NCBI GenBank assembly: GCA_965369945.1
Contig: CBDUST010000256.1
Coordinates: 1 to 6,801, forward strand
Source: JADFNO01 sp965369945
Lineage (GTDB): Bacteria; Planctomycetota; Phycisphaerae; Phycisphaerales; SM1A02
Length of the DNA stretch: 6,801 nucleotides
Direction: 5' to 3'
Position numbers and translations under genes: made by a program. The notes under the pieces were generated by a model. The model was not told where the DNA came from. It worked only from the letters and a program-made list of their open reading frames with translations, and made no database searches. Shown here one piece after another: positions 1 through 6,273 of this stretch (position 1 is the first letter of the stretch; every line of letters begins with the position of its first letter).

Positions 1-1
1 G

Positions 2-2338
2 ATGAACACGCCTCCTGAAAATCGATCGCTCGATCCGGACGCACTCGAGCAAGAGTCTGCGGTACTCGAAGAACATTCGCATGCGGATGAATCCGAACCT
101 GCCGTGTTGGATGACGTGGAGGAGAAGGCAGTTGGTTCGGCCGCTGAATCCCGTCTGGACGCCGAAGTCGTCGACGCACCGTTGGAGTCGTTCGCCGATT
201 CTGAGACCGAATCGAGCGACGAGATTGCGATTGGTGAAACGGCCGACATCGAAGAGCAGTCAATAGAAGCGACCGACCCGCCGGTGGAGATGTTCGAGTT
301 GACGGCTCAGGAACCTACAGAGCCTGCCGCTGAACTTCACGACGTCGCGCAAGACGTCGGCGCACCGAGCGATGAGCCGCGGGACAATGACGCGAGCCCG
401 AACGAACGGTCGGATGCGTTCAGTGATAACGAAGCGACGTCGATCGATGCAGATCAGCCTGACCAGTCGCTCGCAGGGGAACAAGACTCCGAATCGGAAG
501 CGTTTGTGGGAGTGGCGAACGAACCTGAGGATCATGAACCGATAGCCGATTCATCGAGCGATACCGACGACGCCGAGAGCACAAGTGCGACGTTCACGGC
601 GGAGGAGTTGGAGGCGCAGATCGGTGAGATCATCAGCTCGTTTGCTGAAACCCCGCAAGCGTCGCCGCCCCGATGGGCGGCTCGGGCGGCCGCCGCCGAT
701 CTCGCCAATGAGTCCGCTTCGTTAGCCCCGCAAACGGATATCGAGTTGGGCTGGCTCGCCAGAGAATTGGACGTCCTACTGAATCCCGGGACCGCAGAGC
801 CTGTTTCCGAGCGACAGTCGGAGTCGTCTGAGGTGGGCGATCCTGTGATCGAAGGCGCAACAGATCAACAAGTCGATGCCCCCGAGTTATCGGATCAAGG
901 GTCTGCCGTATCTGACGAGCGGTCAGCGGCGGACGATCCTCCGGTTGCAGCTACTGATACAGTCGATGGCGTCGTTGACCTTGGTGAGATCGCTGCGGAG
1001 CAAGCCGAACCGGTATCCAAGATCGACGCGCCGCAGTCCGCGAGCTTCCAAGAGGAATCAGCGCCGGCCGAGCCGATCGGCGCCGAAACTTCGACCGAAG
1101 ATGAGCCCGTCGAGAGCGCCCCGGCCGAACCGTTAGATTCGACTGGCGATGATCCGACCGATCTTGCCGCGCTGTTGGACGATCCGATCCGGTCTGAAGT
1201 TTCGCCACCTGTCCGAGACAGCGAGCCGGAGGCGCCTACGCAGGAGACACCTGCCGATGAATCGCCTGATGATGTGGCAGTTGAAACGACCGAAGGGTTC
1301 GCCGACGAATCGTCGGAGGATATAGCAGTTGAGTCGATGCCAACAGAGCCGCCACCCGCAGGTGATGCAACCGAACCGGACGAATCGGCGACCTCGGCCG
1401 AGGACGATTTGAGCGATATCACAGCCCAACTGGACGAGCTGCTGGATGGGAAAGTTGAATCGAGTCCGGGCCTAACTCCGAGCGACCCGATTGAAGTAGC
1501 TCCGCCGGTGATCGATACCGCAGCACCACCCGAGGAAGTCGAACCGACCCACGAGTCGCTTGAAGATGCGACTGAGATCGAGGCGCCGGTGTCGCCTGAG
1601 TCCGCCGGCGTTGATGAGCCGGATGATTTCATGGCATCGCCTGCGGACGAGATCGATTCCGCCGTCGATGCCGCATCGGTAACTGAAGTTGACCAACAGA
1701 TGGACGAAGGCGTCGGGTCGACGGTGGATACGACGGAAGGCGATGCAACTGACGACGCTGAGGCGCAGGCGTTCATGTCGGATACGGAACCCGACGACGC
1801 TACATCAACTGAGGCCGAGGACCAGACGTTGGCCGAGGCGGATGCGTCGGCGGAGGAGCCTGACACTGCCGCTGAGCCCGATGCGCTGGACGCCGAGTCA
1901 GCGAGTGAGTCCGGCACCGACTTCATGATGAATGAATCGGACCATGCCGAGGATGATGCGCAACCGGAGGCTGAGGCAGTTGATTTCGAATCCGAGGAAG
2001 AACCGGATGCGGCGCCGCAGGGTGAGGCATCGGCAGAACCCGACGTGCAGAGCCAAGACCGGACTGATGACAAATCCAACTCGTCCAAGGACGATGATGA
2101 CGAGGCCGGCGCTCGTAGAACCGAGGCGCTGAAAGATGCAGCGGTCGCCACAGTTCGACTCGTTCGCCTACACCAGGCATTGGAGCGCATCGAGCCCGTT
2201 GCAGTTCCCATCCTGCGCCGCGTGAACTATCCGTTGCGATATGTTCCCAAAGCGGTTCGGCCGATCGTCGATTGGGTCGCCTTGTCGCTGTTGTTCTGGG
2301 TGCCGATCGTTTGGGTGATCGCGCTGCTTGCCAGCTAA
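2..2338 (+). CDS. Large acidic, probably disordered protein with a C-terminal membrane anchor
   Basis: I do not recognise this 778-residue protein. Residues 1 to about 700 are dominated by Asp, Glu, Ala, Ser, Pro and Thr, with very few Lys and no Cys that I can see, so a long intrinsically disordered polyanion is expected. Basic residues cluster in the last 75 residues. The only membrane segment is at about 757-776, at the very end, with Arg/Lys just before it (RRVNYPLRYVPKAVRP region), so the protein looks tail-anchored with the acidic part probably cytoplasmic. Short hydrophobic helices interrupt the acidic stretch near 199-214, 246-260, 387-393 and 472-482, three of them sharing an LxxLLD-like core. 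An 11-residue segment is duplicated at 418-428 and 434-444. The ATG lies at the window edge, so neither its ribosome site nor an earlier start can be judged. The reading frame is sound: open over 2.3 kb, with protein-like composition and a coherent hydrophobic end. The function is unknown. Confidence 0.8.
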   Translation: MNTPPENRSLDPDALEQESAVLEEHSHADESEPAVLDDVEEKAVGSAAESRLDAEVVDAPLESFADSETESSDEIAIGETADIEEQSIEATDPPVEMFELTAQEPTEPAAELHDVAQDVGAPSDEPRDNDASPNERSDAFSDNEATSIDADQPDQSLAGEQDSESEAFVGVANEPEDHEPIADSSSDTDDAESTSATFTAEELEAQIGEIISSFAETPQASPPRWAARAAAADLANESASLAPQTDIELGWLARELDVLLNPGTAEPVSERQSESSEVGDPVIEGATDQQVDAPELSDQGSAVSDERSAADDPPVAATDTVDGVVDLGEIAAEQAEPVSKIDAPQSASFQEESAPAEPIGAETSTEDEPVESAPAEPLDSTGDDPTDLAALLDDPIRSEVSPPVRDSEPEAPTQETPADESPDDVAVETTEGFADESSEDIAVESMPTEPPPAGDATEPDESATSAEDDLSDITAQLDELLDGKVESSPGLTPSDPIEVAPPVIDTAAPPEEVEPTHESLEDATEIEAPVSPESAGVDEPDDFMASPADEIDSAVDAASVTEVDQQMDEGVGSTVDTTEGDATDDAEAQAFMSDTEPDDATSTEAEDQTLAEADASAEEPDTAAEPDALDAESASESGTDFMMNESDHAEDDAQPEAEAVDFESEEEPDAAPQGEASAEPDVQSQDRTDDKSNSSKDDDDEAGARRTEALKDAAVATVRLVRLHQALERIEPVAVPILRRVNYPLRYVPKAVRPIVDWVALSLLFWVPIVWVIALLAS

Positions 2339-2361
2339 GTTGCATAGCCAACGCAAGGTCG

Positions 2362-2391
2362 CTGCGCGCTCTACGCTAGGTGAGCGCGAAG
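2362..2391. terminator. Possible hairpin between convergent genes
   Basis: CGCGCTC (2365-2371) pairs with GAGCGCG (2382-2388) around a 10-nt loop, and two further pairs lie beyond a G/A mismatch. The hairpin sits where two convergent genes end, 24 bp after the stop of the acidic protein gene, and the racemase stop codon is in its loop. No U-tract follows on either strand, so any termination role is weak inference. Confidence 0.3.
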
Positions 2392-3068
2392 TCTACTGCC
2401 GCGCGGGCATGTATCGCCGTTGTATCGAACGTGGGTACGCTTACATTCCGATCACCAATGAGAAGACCGATTTCGGTGCAGCCCAAAATCACGCCCCGCG
2501 CCCCGCGTTCGACAATGTTCGCGACGATACGACGGTACTGATCTCGTGAGGCATCGACAACCTTCCCCTGACACAGTTCATCGTAGATGACCCGATGCAC
2601 GATCTCCCGATCGGCTTGCTCTGGAACAATCACCGTGAGATCGTGCTGATCTTCCAGGCGACCCTTGTAAAAATCCTGCTCCATCGTGAACTTAGTTCCG
2701 AGCAGGCCGACCGTCTTGATGCCGGATCGTTTGATTACGTCCGCGGTTGCGTCGGCGATATGAACGAGCGGAAGTTTGACTCGCTGCTGGATCTGCGGCG
2801 CCGCCTTGTGCATCGTGTTCGTACAGATGACGAGGAGTTGAGCGCCCGCCCGCTCGAGCGATTCCGCTGCGTCGGCGAGAATCTCGGCGGTTCCGTTCCA
2901 GTCGCCGGCATGTTGCAGTTGCACGATCTCGTCGAAGTCAACGCTATGAAGAATGATCTTGGCTGAATGATGTCCGCCGAGTCGCTCGTTCACGATCCGG
3001 TTGATTTCCCGATAGTACACGACGGTGGATTCCCAACTCATCCCGCCCAGCAGACCGATGGTTTTCAC
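2376..3068 (-). CDS. ygeA: YgeA/RacX-type cofactor-independent amino-acid racemase
   Basis: This is a 230-residue member of the aspartate/glutamate racemase superfamily, closest to what I remember of E. coli YgeA, which has about the same length. Such enzymes interconvert L- and D-amino acids without PLP by a two-cysteine proton transfer; E. coli YgeA is reported as a broad-specificity racemase favouring homoserine. Motifs seen are GGMSWEST (8-15), HSVDF, CTNTMHK (82-88, catalytic Cys82), HIADAT (103-108), LLGTKFTMEQDFY (122-134), GCTEIGLL (196-203, catalytic Cys197) and FDTTAIHA (214-221). Both cysteines are present, so it should be active. The start chosen is GTG at 3068, because the family begins M/V-KTIGLLGGMSW, it is preceded by GGAG 10 nt upstream, and it overlaps the upstream stop as GTGA. 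An in-frame ATG at 3179 would add an unrelated tail inside the neighbouring gene. The substrate here is not predictable; a supply of D-amino acids for the wall or for secretion is possible. Confidence 0.93.
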   Translation of the reverse strand: MKTIGLLGGMSWESTVVYYREINRIVNERLGGHHSAKIILHSVDFDEIVQLQHAGDWNGTAEILADAAESLERAGAQLLVICTNTMHKAAPQIQQRVKLPLVHIADATADVIKRSGIKTVGLLGTKFTMEQDFYKGRLEDQHDLTVIVPEQADREIVHRVIYDELCQGKVVDASRDQYRRIVANIVERGARGVILGCTEIGLLIGDRNVSVPTFDTTAIHARAAVDFALT

Positions 3069-3082
3069 GCTCGTTGGTCTCC
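3065..3082 (-). promoter_or_regulatory. GTGA stop/start overlap with Shine-Dalgarno
   Basis: The GTG start of the racemase (3068-3066) overlaps the TGA stop of the membrane protein (3067-3065). A GGAG at 3082-3079 lies 10 nt before the GTG, inside the upstream coding sequence. This arrangement fixes the racemase start and points to translational coupling in one mRNA. Confidence 0.65.
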
Positions 3083-3961
3083 GCGTCTTGGAGAGCCGGG
3101 AATTGCCGCCCCACACTCCGGACAGGTCGTGCTGCCGGCCGGGATGCTGCCGCGCAGATCGTAGCGACACTTGGGGCATTCAAAAGCCTGGCCCCATAGC
3201 AGTTTCGCTCGTCGGTGTCTCTCCCGCGCGTACAGCAACACGATTCCCGGTCCGAACGCAAACAGCAGCACAGCGCCCGCGAAAACAAGCGTCGCATACG
3301 TCCCTCGGCAGCAATAACAGTCGCGCTGCCGCACCGCCCACACGTGCACGGGCACGGCGACAAAGATCTCCAACACGCTGCCCGCCACGAGCCCGCGGAT
3401 CATCTTGCCCATTTGTGTGTAGCGATCACCTTGTCTCCAGTAGATAAAGAAGATCCACGCCCACACACTCCACACGATGAGCATGGCCACCCAGATGCCG
3501 ATGATACCCCAGCCGCCGGCGAAGGTGCCCTCGTCGTGCTCGCCCATGATTGTCGCCCACCAGTCCGGCAACTCCAACAACAAGGCGATCGCGCCGATGG
3601 TCAGCAGCATCGCCATGAGCGCCGCAGCGATGATGGCGGACTTGAGCGGTCGGCCGACGGTCGTAACGCGCACCGTCCAGCCCCGGCCGGGTCGAAGAAA
3701 CGCCCATTGGGCCAGCAGCAATATCCCTAGCACAATCGCGAGGTTCACCCCGTAACCCCACTCTTGCATTTCGATGAGGCCGCCGGGGGTTAGGGGTGTA
3801 AACATCAGACCGAACGCCCCGTCGTCCAAGAGACCCTCCACGAAACTCGTGTTATTGAAGAAGGGGAGCACAAGCCATGCCAGCCCCATGAGCGTGTAGA
3901 CAATGCCCGCAACGAGAATCAGCCAGCGCAGGCGATACGCAGTTACTTTGGCTTTGGTCAT
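3065..3961 (-). CDS. Polytopic membrane protein with C-terminal zinc ribbon
   Basis: This 298-residue protein has about six hydrophobic segments (roughly 12-34, 71-90, 108-131, 150-175, 187-210, 222-246), followed by a C-terminal zinc ribbon with Cys262, Cys265, Cys280 and Cys283 in the pattern CPKCRYDLRGS...CPECG. I know this ribbon as a recurrent ending of planctomycete membrane proteins; its role is not established to my knowledge. A second cysteine cluster, DCYCCRG (Cys215, 217, 218), lies between the last two membrane segments and could be a further metal or redox site. No catalytic motif is visible, so no function is assigned. The ATG at 3961 gives the first residues before membrane segment 1; no good Shine-Dalgarno precedes it. 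The gene is the first of a two-gene unit with the racemase, which could mean a shared process such as transport or sensing around amino acids, but that is only inference from the overlap. Confidence 0.85.
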   Translation of the reverse strand: MTKAKVTAYRLRWLILVAGIVYTLMGLAWLVLPFFNNTSFVEGLLDDGAFGLMFTPLTPGGLIEMQEWGYGVNLAIVLGILLLAQWAFLRPGRGWTVRVTTVGRPLKSAIIAAALMAMLLTIGAIALLLELPDWWATIMGEHDEGTFAGGWGIIGIWVAMLIVWSVWAWIFFIYWRQGDRYTQMGKMIRGLVAGSVLEIFVAVPVHVWAVRQRDCYCCRGTYATLVFAGAVLLFAFGPGIVLLYARERHRRAKLLWGQAFECPKCRYDLRGSIPAGSTTCPECGAAIPGSPRRGDQRA

Positions 3962-4077
3962 GGCTCGCTCGGCCGCCGAACGCTACCAAACTCACGACGC
4001 CCTGTTACCACATCGACATGATACCAAGACCGCAGCCCCTGCTCGGCCCGCCCCGCCTCCAAACACAATCAACCGCT

Positions 4078-4120
4078 GTCCCAAAGCCCTGGGACCGACC
4101 CTATCCCGATTCCATCGGGA
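4078..4120 (-). terminator. Two adjacent hairpins after the propeller gene
   Basis: TCCCGAT pairs with ATCGGGA (4104-4120, 7 bp, 3-nt loop), and GTCCCA pairs with TGGGAC (4078-4095, 6 bp, 6-nt loop). Both lie in the spacer downstream of the minus-strand propeller gene. Only the second has a mildly T-rich tail on the minus strand (GGTTGATTGTGTTTGG). They may end that transcript or be REP-like palindromes. Confidence 0.35.
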
Positions 4121-4140
4121 GTCGCCGGGATCCCCGTTGC

Positions 4141-4161
4141 TCAAGCCTCAAGCCTCAAGCC
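4141..4161. repeat. Heptamer tandem repeat, TCAAGCC x3
   Basis: Three exact head-to-tail copies of TCAAGCC fill these 21 bases. They sit 9 bp before an octamer array in the spacer between the propeller and membrane-protein genes. Confidence 0.95.
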
Positions 4162-4170
4162 GTCCTCTCC

Positions 4171-4224
4171 CCTCGATGCCTCAATGCCTCAATGCCTCGA
4201 TGCATTGATGCCATGATGCCATGG
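4171..4224. repeat. Octamer tandem repeat, CCTCRATG type, about 6.7 copies
   Basis: The units in order are CCTCGATG, CCTCAATG, CCTCAATG, CCTCGATG, CATTGATG, CCATGATG and a partial CCATGG. The first four are near identical and the rest have drifted, keeping the ATG at the unit end. The array stops 2 bp before the complement of the propeller gene's TAA, so it lies directly in its 3' untranslated region. I recall similar octamer runs in spacers of other planctomycetes. The units are too short and spacer-free to be a CRISPR. Confidence 0.95.
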
Positions 4225-4226
4225 TC

Positions 4227-5852
4227 TTAGTTCGATGTCGTCCAGAAGACATGGTCAATGCAATCCGTCCATGGGAATAAGAATACAATGCCCGCTTGGC
4301 GAACTTCGTATCGAGTCCTCACTTCGCCAGTGCCTGGCTCTACATGATCCGCCGGTACCCCGGCAAACGTTCTAACCGTATCGGCGGCGAACGTTTGTTC
4401 TTCTACACCAACAATATCCCACGAATTCGTGTTGTAGTTCCAGAATGAGATTGTGAGTTCCAAACCGACAGTGTTCGCTGACGACTCGATCGTCACTTCG
4501 AGCGAAGCTGGTGAATCGTTTGGCAACGTTCCAAAGAAATCCAGCGTGATCGGAGCTTCGTCTTGATTGAGTACGATGCCCGGTTCATAACACAGACGGT
4601 TGTCATCCGATTCCAGAAGGCTGTTCAGATCACCAGAGTCATGGAATCCGCGGAAAGCGTTGAAGTCGACGGGTGCATTGGTGGTTGCGTCAGCGATGCG
4701 CACGGCCCACAGCCGTCCCGGTGCACCGTTACTTGTGAATCGCGTGGTGAAGTAGGCGACCGACCCGTCGGGCGAGAACGCTGCTTCGTTGGACCACCCC
4801 AGTTCGTTGTGACCACCGACATTCTCAAACGGAATCTGCCACAGCGGCTGCCCCGAGGAATTGTCAATCGCACCAAGCCAGTTGGGCTGACCGAACACTT
4901 CACCGACGTACAGAAACATGCCGTTCTCTTCGCTGACGCCGAGCGTTCGCTGGAGTTGTACATCGGGTGAGGTCCAGAGCATCTGCCCTTGCGGGTTGAT
5001 CGCGCCAACCACTCCATGCCAGTTACCGGAGTACACGACACCTTCATTGCTCACGACCGGCGGCATGTTCACCGGCCCGAAGTCGACACTCCACTCGATC
5101 GAGTCCGTCTCCAGGTCGATTGACTGAACGCCGCACACTCCGGCCATGAACACGTGTAGCGGGTCGGTGTTCGGCGAGCCGACACAGGTGTAGTCGATGT
5201 GGTTGGTTTGATCGCCTTCAAAGTCGTAGGCGAGCACCCGGAGTGCTCCAACGGTCCACATGAAACCGAAGACCATACGAGACTCGGTAAATCGGACGCG
5301 CTGGTTGTGGGAGGCGTTGAGGATGATGAGCGGCGGGTCCGACTCGTCCTGCCAGCGCAGCTCCCCGTCTGGGGTGAGGGAAAACGCGCCAAGACCGAGT
5401 CCGTCGTTGACGGCGGTAGTGGCATAGATGTTGCCATCGGGACCGACGCTGGGACCATTGTCGATCTGATTGTTGAAACCGCCATCCCAGGAGAACGACC
5501 AATCAACGGTACCCGTGTCGGGATGAAGTGCCCAGATCGTGTGACCAGCGGAAGCGACGATTCGTCCATCTGGAAGAATATCGACGGGCTGCCCGCTCAA
5601 GCCAGTTGGGCCCCCGGCAGCCTCCTCAAACGTCCACTTGACGCTCCCGTCTGGATTGATTGCCCACAGACGTTCCCAGTCGCCGGTGTAAATCGTCCCG
5701 TCGTCACCAACCGTTATGAAGGCACCGGAGACGTTGGACAGGTCAAACTTCCAAAGGACTTCGCCGACCTGGGCTTGGGCGGACGCGGCAGTCACGCTGA
5801 GGGCGGCGGTAGCGGCCGCAAGATGCTGTCCAATCAGGTTCATACGTGGCAT
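4227..5852 (-). CDS. Secreted PQQ-like beta-propeller protein with a planctomycete C-terminal module
   Basis: This is a 541-residue exported protein. Residues 1-27 form a signal peptide (short basic start, hydrophobic Ala/Leu core, AQA before Gln28). Residues 30-390 contain about seven blade-like repeats with the PQQ-repeat signature 'PDG.IY...(A)INPDG..W', for example at 48-74, 93-119, 136-167, 264-293, 303-338 and 357-385. No enzyme active-site residues are evident, so a scaffold or binding role is likelier than dehydrogenase activity. Residues about 398-541 form a separate beta-rich module (FRGFHDSGDLNSLLESDD start, PWTDCIDHVFW end, Cys421 and Cys531 possibly disulphide-bonded) that I recall in other secreted planctomycete proteins of unknown function. 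The start is ATG at 5852, with AAAGGA 8 nt upstream; an in-frame ATG at 6035 would add 61 residues ahead of the signal peptide and is rejected. It has no dockerin or sorting tail. The ligand is unknown. Confidence 0.9.
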   Translation of the reverse strand: MPRMNLIGQHLAAATAALSVTAASAQAQVGEVLWKFDLSNVSGAFITVGDDGTIYTGDWERLWAINPDGSVKWTFEEAAGGPTGLSGQPVDILPDGRIVASAGHTIWALHPDTGTVDWSFSWDGGFNNQIDNGPSVGPDGNIYATTAVNDGLGLGAFSLTPDGELRWQDESDPPLIILNASHNQRVRFTESRMVFGFMWTVGALRVLAYDFEGDQTNHIDYTCVGSPNTDPLHVFMAGVCGVQSIDLETDSIEWSVDFGPVNMPPVVSNEGVVYSGNWHGVVGAINPQGQMLWTSPDVQLQRTLGVSEENGMFLYVGEVFGQPNWLGAIDNSSGQPLWQIPFENVGGHNELGWSNEAAFSPDGSVAYFTTRFTSNGAPGRLWAVRIADATTNAPVDFNAFRGFHDSGDLNSLLESDDNRLCYEPGIVLNQDEAPITLDFFGTLPNDSPASLEVTIESSANTVGLELTISFWNYNTNSWDIVGVEEQTFAADTVRTFAGVPADHVEPGTGEVRTRYEVRQAGIVFLFPWTDCIDHVFWTTSN

Positions 5853-5860
5853 TGCCAGGT

Positions 5861-5866
5861 TCCTTT
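5861..5866 (-). promoter_or_regulatory. Shine-Dalgarno of the propeller gene
   Basis: AAAGGA on the minus strand lies 8 nt before the ATG at 5852. It selects that ATG over the downstream in-frame ATG at 5843 and the upstream one at 6035. Confidence 0.75.
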
Positions 5867-6007
5867 CATCAATAGAGTGATCGTGTATTCCTCGGACGCC
5901 GTGACGACTGAGGATTGATCGTGTTGAATGGGTAGAGGGTGGGCGCCCGTTGATCCGGATATTCAGGTCGTGTTTTGCTGAGTTTGATTCCCCGCGCAAC
6001 GAATAGA
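5867..6007 (-). other. Untranslated stretch between the sRNA-like terminator and the propeller gene
   Basis: These 141 bases lie between the terminator ending near 6008 and the ribosome site. I see no consensus promoter on the minus strand that would serve the propeller gene alone. If none exists, the gene must depend on readthrough from the promoter at 6237-6209. Only a weak imperfect stem (about 5890-5913) is present. The minus-strand open frame running 6141-5869 has no family-like features. Confidence 0.4.
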
Positions 6008-6045
6008 CAAAAGAACCCCCTTCTGCGGCAGGCAACGAGGGGGTT
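6008..6045 (-). terminator. Intrinsic terminator of the candidate small RNA
   Basis: On the minus strand AACCCCC (6045-6039) pairs with GGGGGTT (6020-6014) across an 18-nt loop that can form a small inner TGC/GCA stem. CTTTTGTC follows directly. On the plus strand the same hairpin is followed by GATGTTG, so it can act only in the minus direction. It lies 160 bp upstream of the propeller start. Confidence 0.6.
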
Positions 6046-6202
6046 GATGTTGAACTGGCGCAAGGGCATCTTGAGCCAAGCGACGGCTGGGGGGCAGGGG
6101 GGAATCAGTCTCTGCAAGATCATGGGCATCGCGAACCTCAAGCGTGGTTGCGCTATGCCCTCAACTCCACTGCGAGGATAGCCATATATTGCAGGAGTTC
6201 AA
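6008..6202 (-). ncRNA. Candidate small RNA or attenuator leader of about 190 nt
   Basis: A near-consensus promoter and an intrinsic terminator bracket about 195 nt on the minus strand with no credible ORF. Predicted folds in order are as follows. Hairpin 1 starts about at the predicted first base: AACTCCTGC (6199-6191) with GCA+GGAGTT (6173-6171, 6168-6163), with a 2-nt bulge. Hairpin 2 (6160-6124) is GGGCAT/ATGCCC, GCG/CGC and AACC/GGTT around an 8-nt loop. ATCTTG (6120-6115) then pairs with CAAGAT (6073-6068), enclosing a long C-rich unpaired stretch (two C6 runs, 6102-6089) and a small AGCC/GGCT stem. Last comes the terminator. The C-rich stretch could pair with G-rich Shine-Dalgarno sites, as UCCC-motif sRNAs do. 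It does not match what I know of 6S, tmRNA or RNase P. It may be a free RNA or the regulated leader of the propeller gene. Confidence 0.42.
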
Positions 6203-6208
6203 GATCGT

Positions 6209-6237
6209 TTTATCACTTTTATGGTAATTTGTGTCAA
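6209..6237 (-). promoter_or_regulatory. Sigma70-type promoter on the minus strand
   Basis: A perfect TTGACA (6237-6232), a spacer of exactly 17 bp, and GATAAA (6214-6209, four of six consensus bases) lie in the only AT-rich patch of the right-hand region (about 6180-6242). The predicted first transcribed base is near 6202, immediately at the foot of a stable hairpin. It drives the candidate RNA and possibly the propeller gene. Confidence 0.6.
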
Positions 6238-6273
6238 GTAAAGCGGAGAGGCGGCCGAAGCCGCCTCTACCGC
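6236..6273 (-). terminator. Intrinsic terminator with cUUCGg tetraloop
   Basis: AGAGGCGGC and GCCGCCTCT form a perfect 9-bp stem around 4 nt. GCGG/CCGC adds four pairs beyond a one-base bulge (6243-6273). Read on the minus strand the loop is the very stable C(UUCG)G, followed by TTTACTT; the plus-strand tail is not T-rich. The T-rich tail runs into the -35 box of the next promoter, so two minus-strand transcription units abut here. Confidence 0.55.

Noticed and set aside
895..2211. 438-codon minus-strand open frame opposite the acidic protein gene
   Set aside because: It is a Ser/Ala-rich shadow caused by the GAx-rich codons of the plus-strand gene. It has no domain, no hydrophobic core and no ribosome site.
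3069..3179. N-terminal extension of the racemase to an ATG at 3179
   Set aside because: The family starts at KTIGLLGGM, and the extra 37 residues are an out-of-frame reading of the membrane protein's zinc ribbon.
4141..4224. CRISPR array
   Set aside because: The units are 7-8 bp with no spacers, and no cas genes are nearby.
5199..5918. 239-codon plus-strand open frame opposite the propeller gene
   Set aside because: The minus-strand frame has a signal peptide, ribosome site and propeller repeats. The plus-strand translation has no recognisable features.
5853..6035. N-terminal extension of the propeller protein to an ATG at 6035
   Set aside because: It would bury the signal peptide behind 61 unrelated residues. 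AAAGGA is placed correctly for the ATG at 5852 instead.
5869..6141. 90-codon minus-strand frame through the candidate RNA
   Set aside because: It reads through the terminator hairpin and the propeller ribosome site, has no Shine-Dalgarno and no protein-like pattern.
6153..6185. 10-codon leader peptide MAILAVELRA in hairpin 1
   Set aside because: It has no Shine-Dalgarno and no run of regulatory codons, so it is indistinguishable from chance.
6008..6202. Candidate RNA as 6S RNA, tmRNA or RNase P RNA
   Set aside because: The 5' and 3' ends do not pair into a 6S-like rod, and none of the conserved tmRNA or RNase P sequences I know are present.
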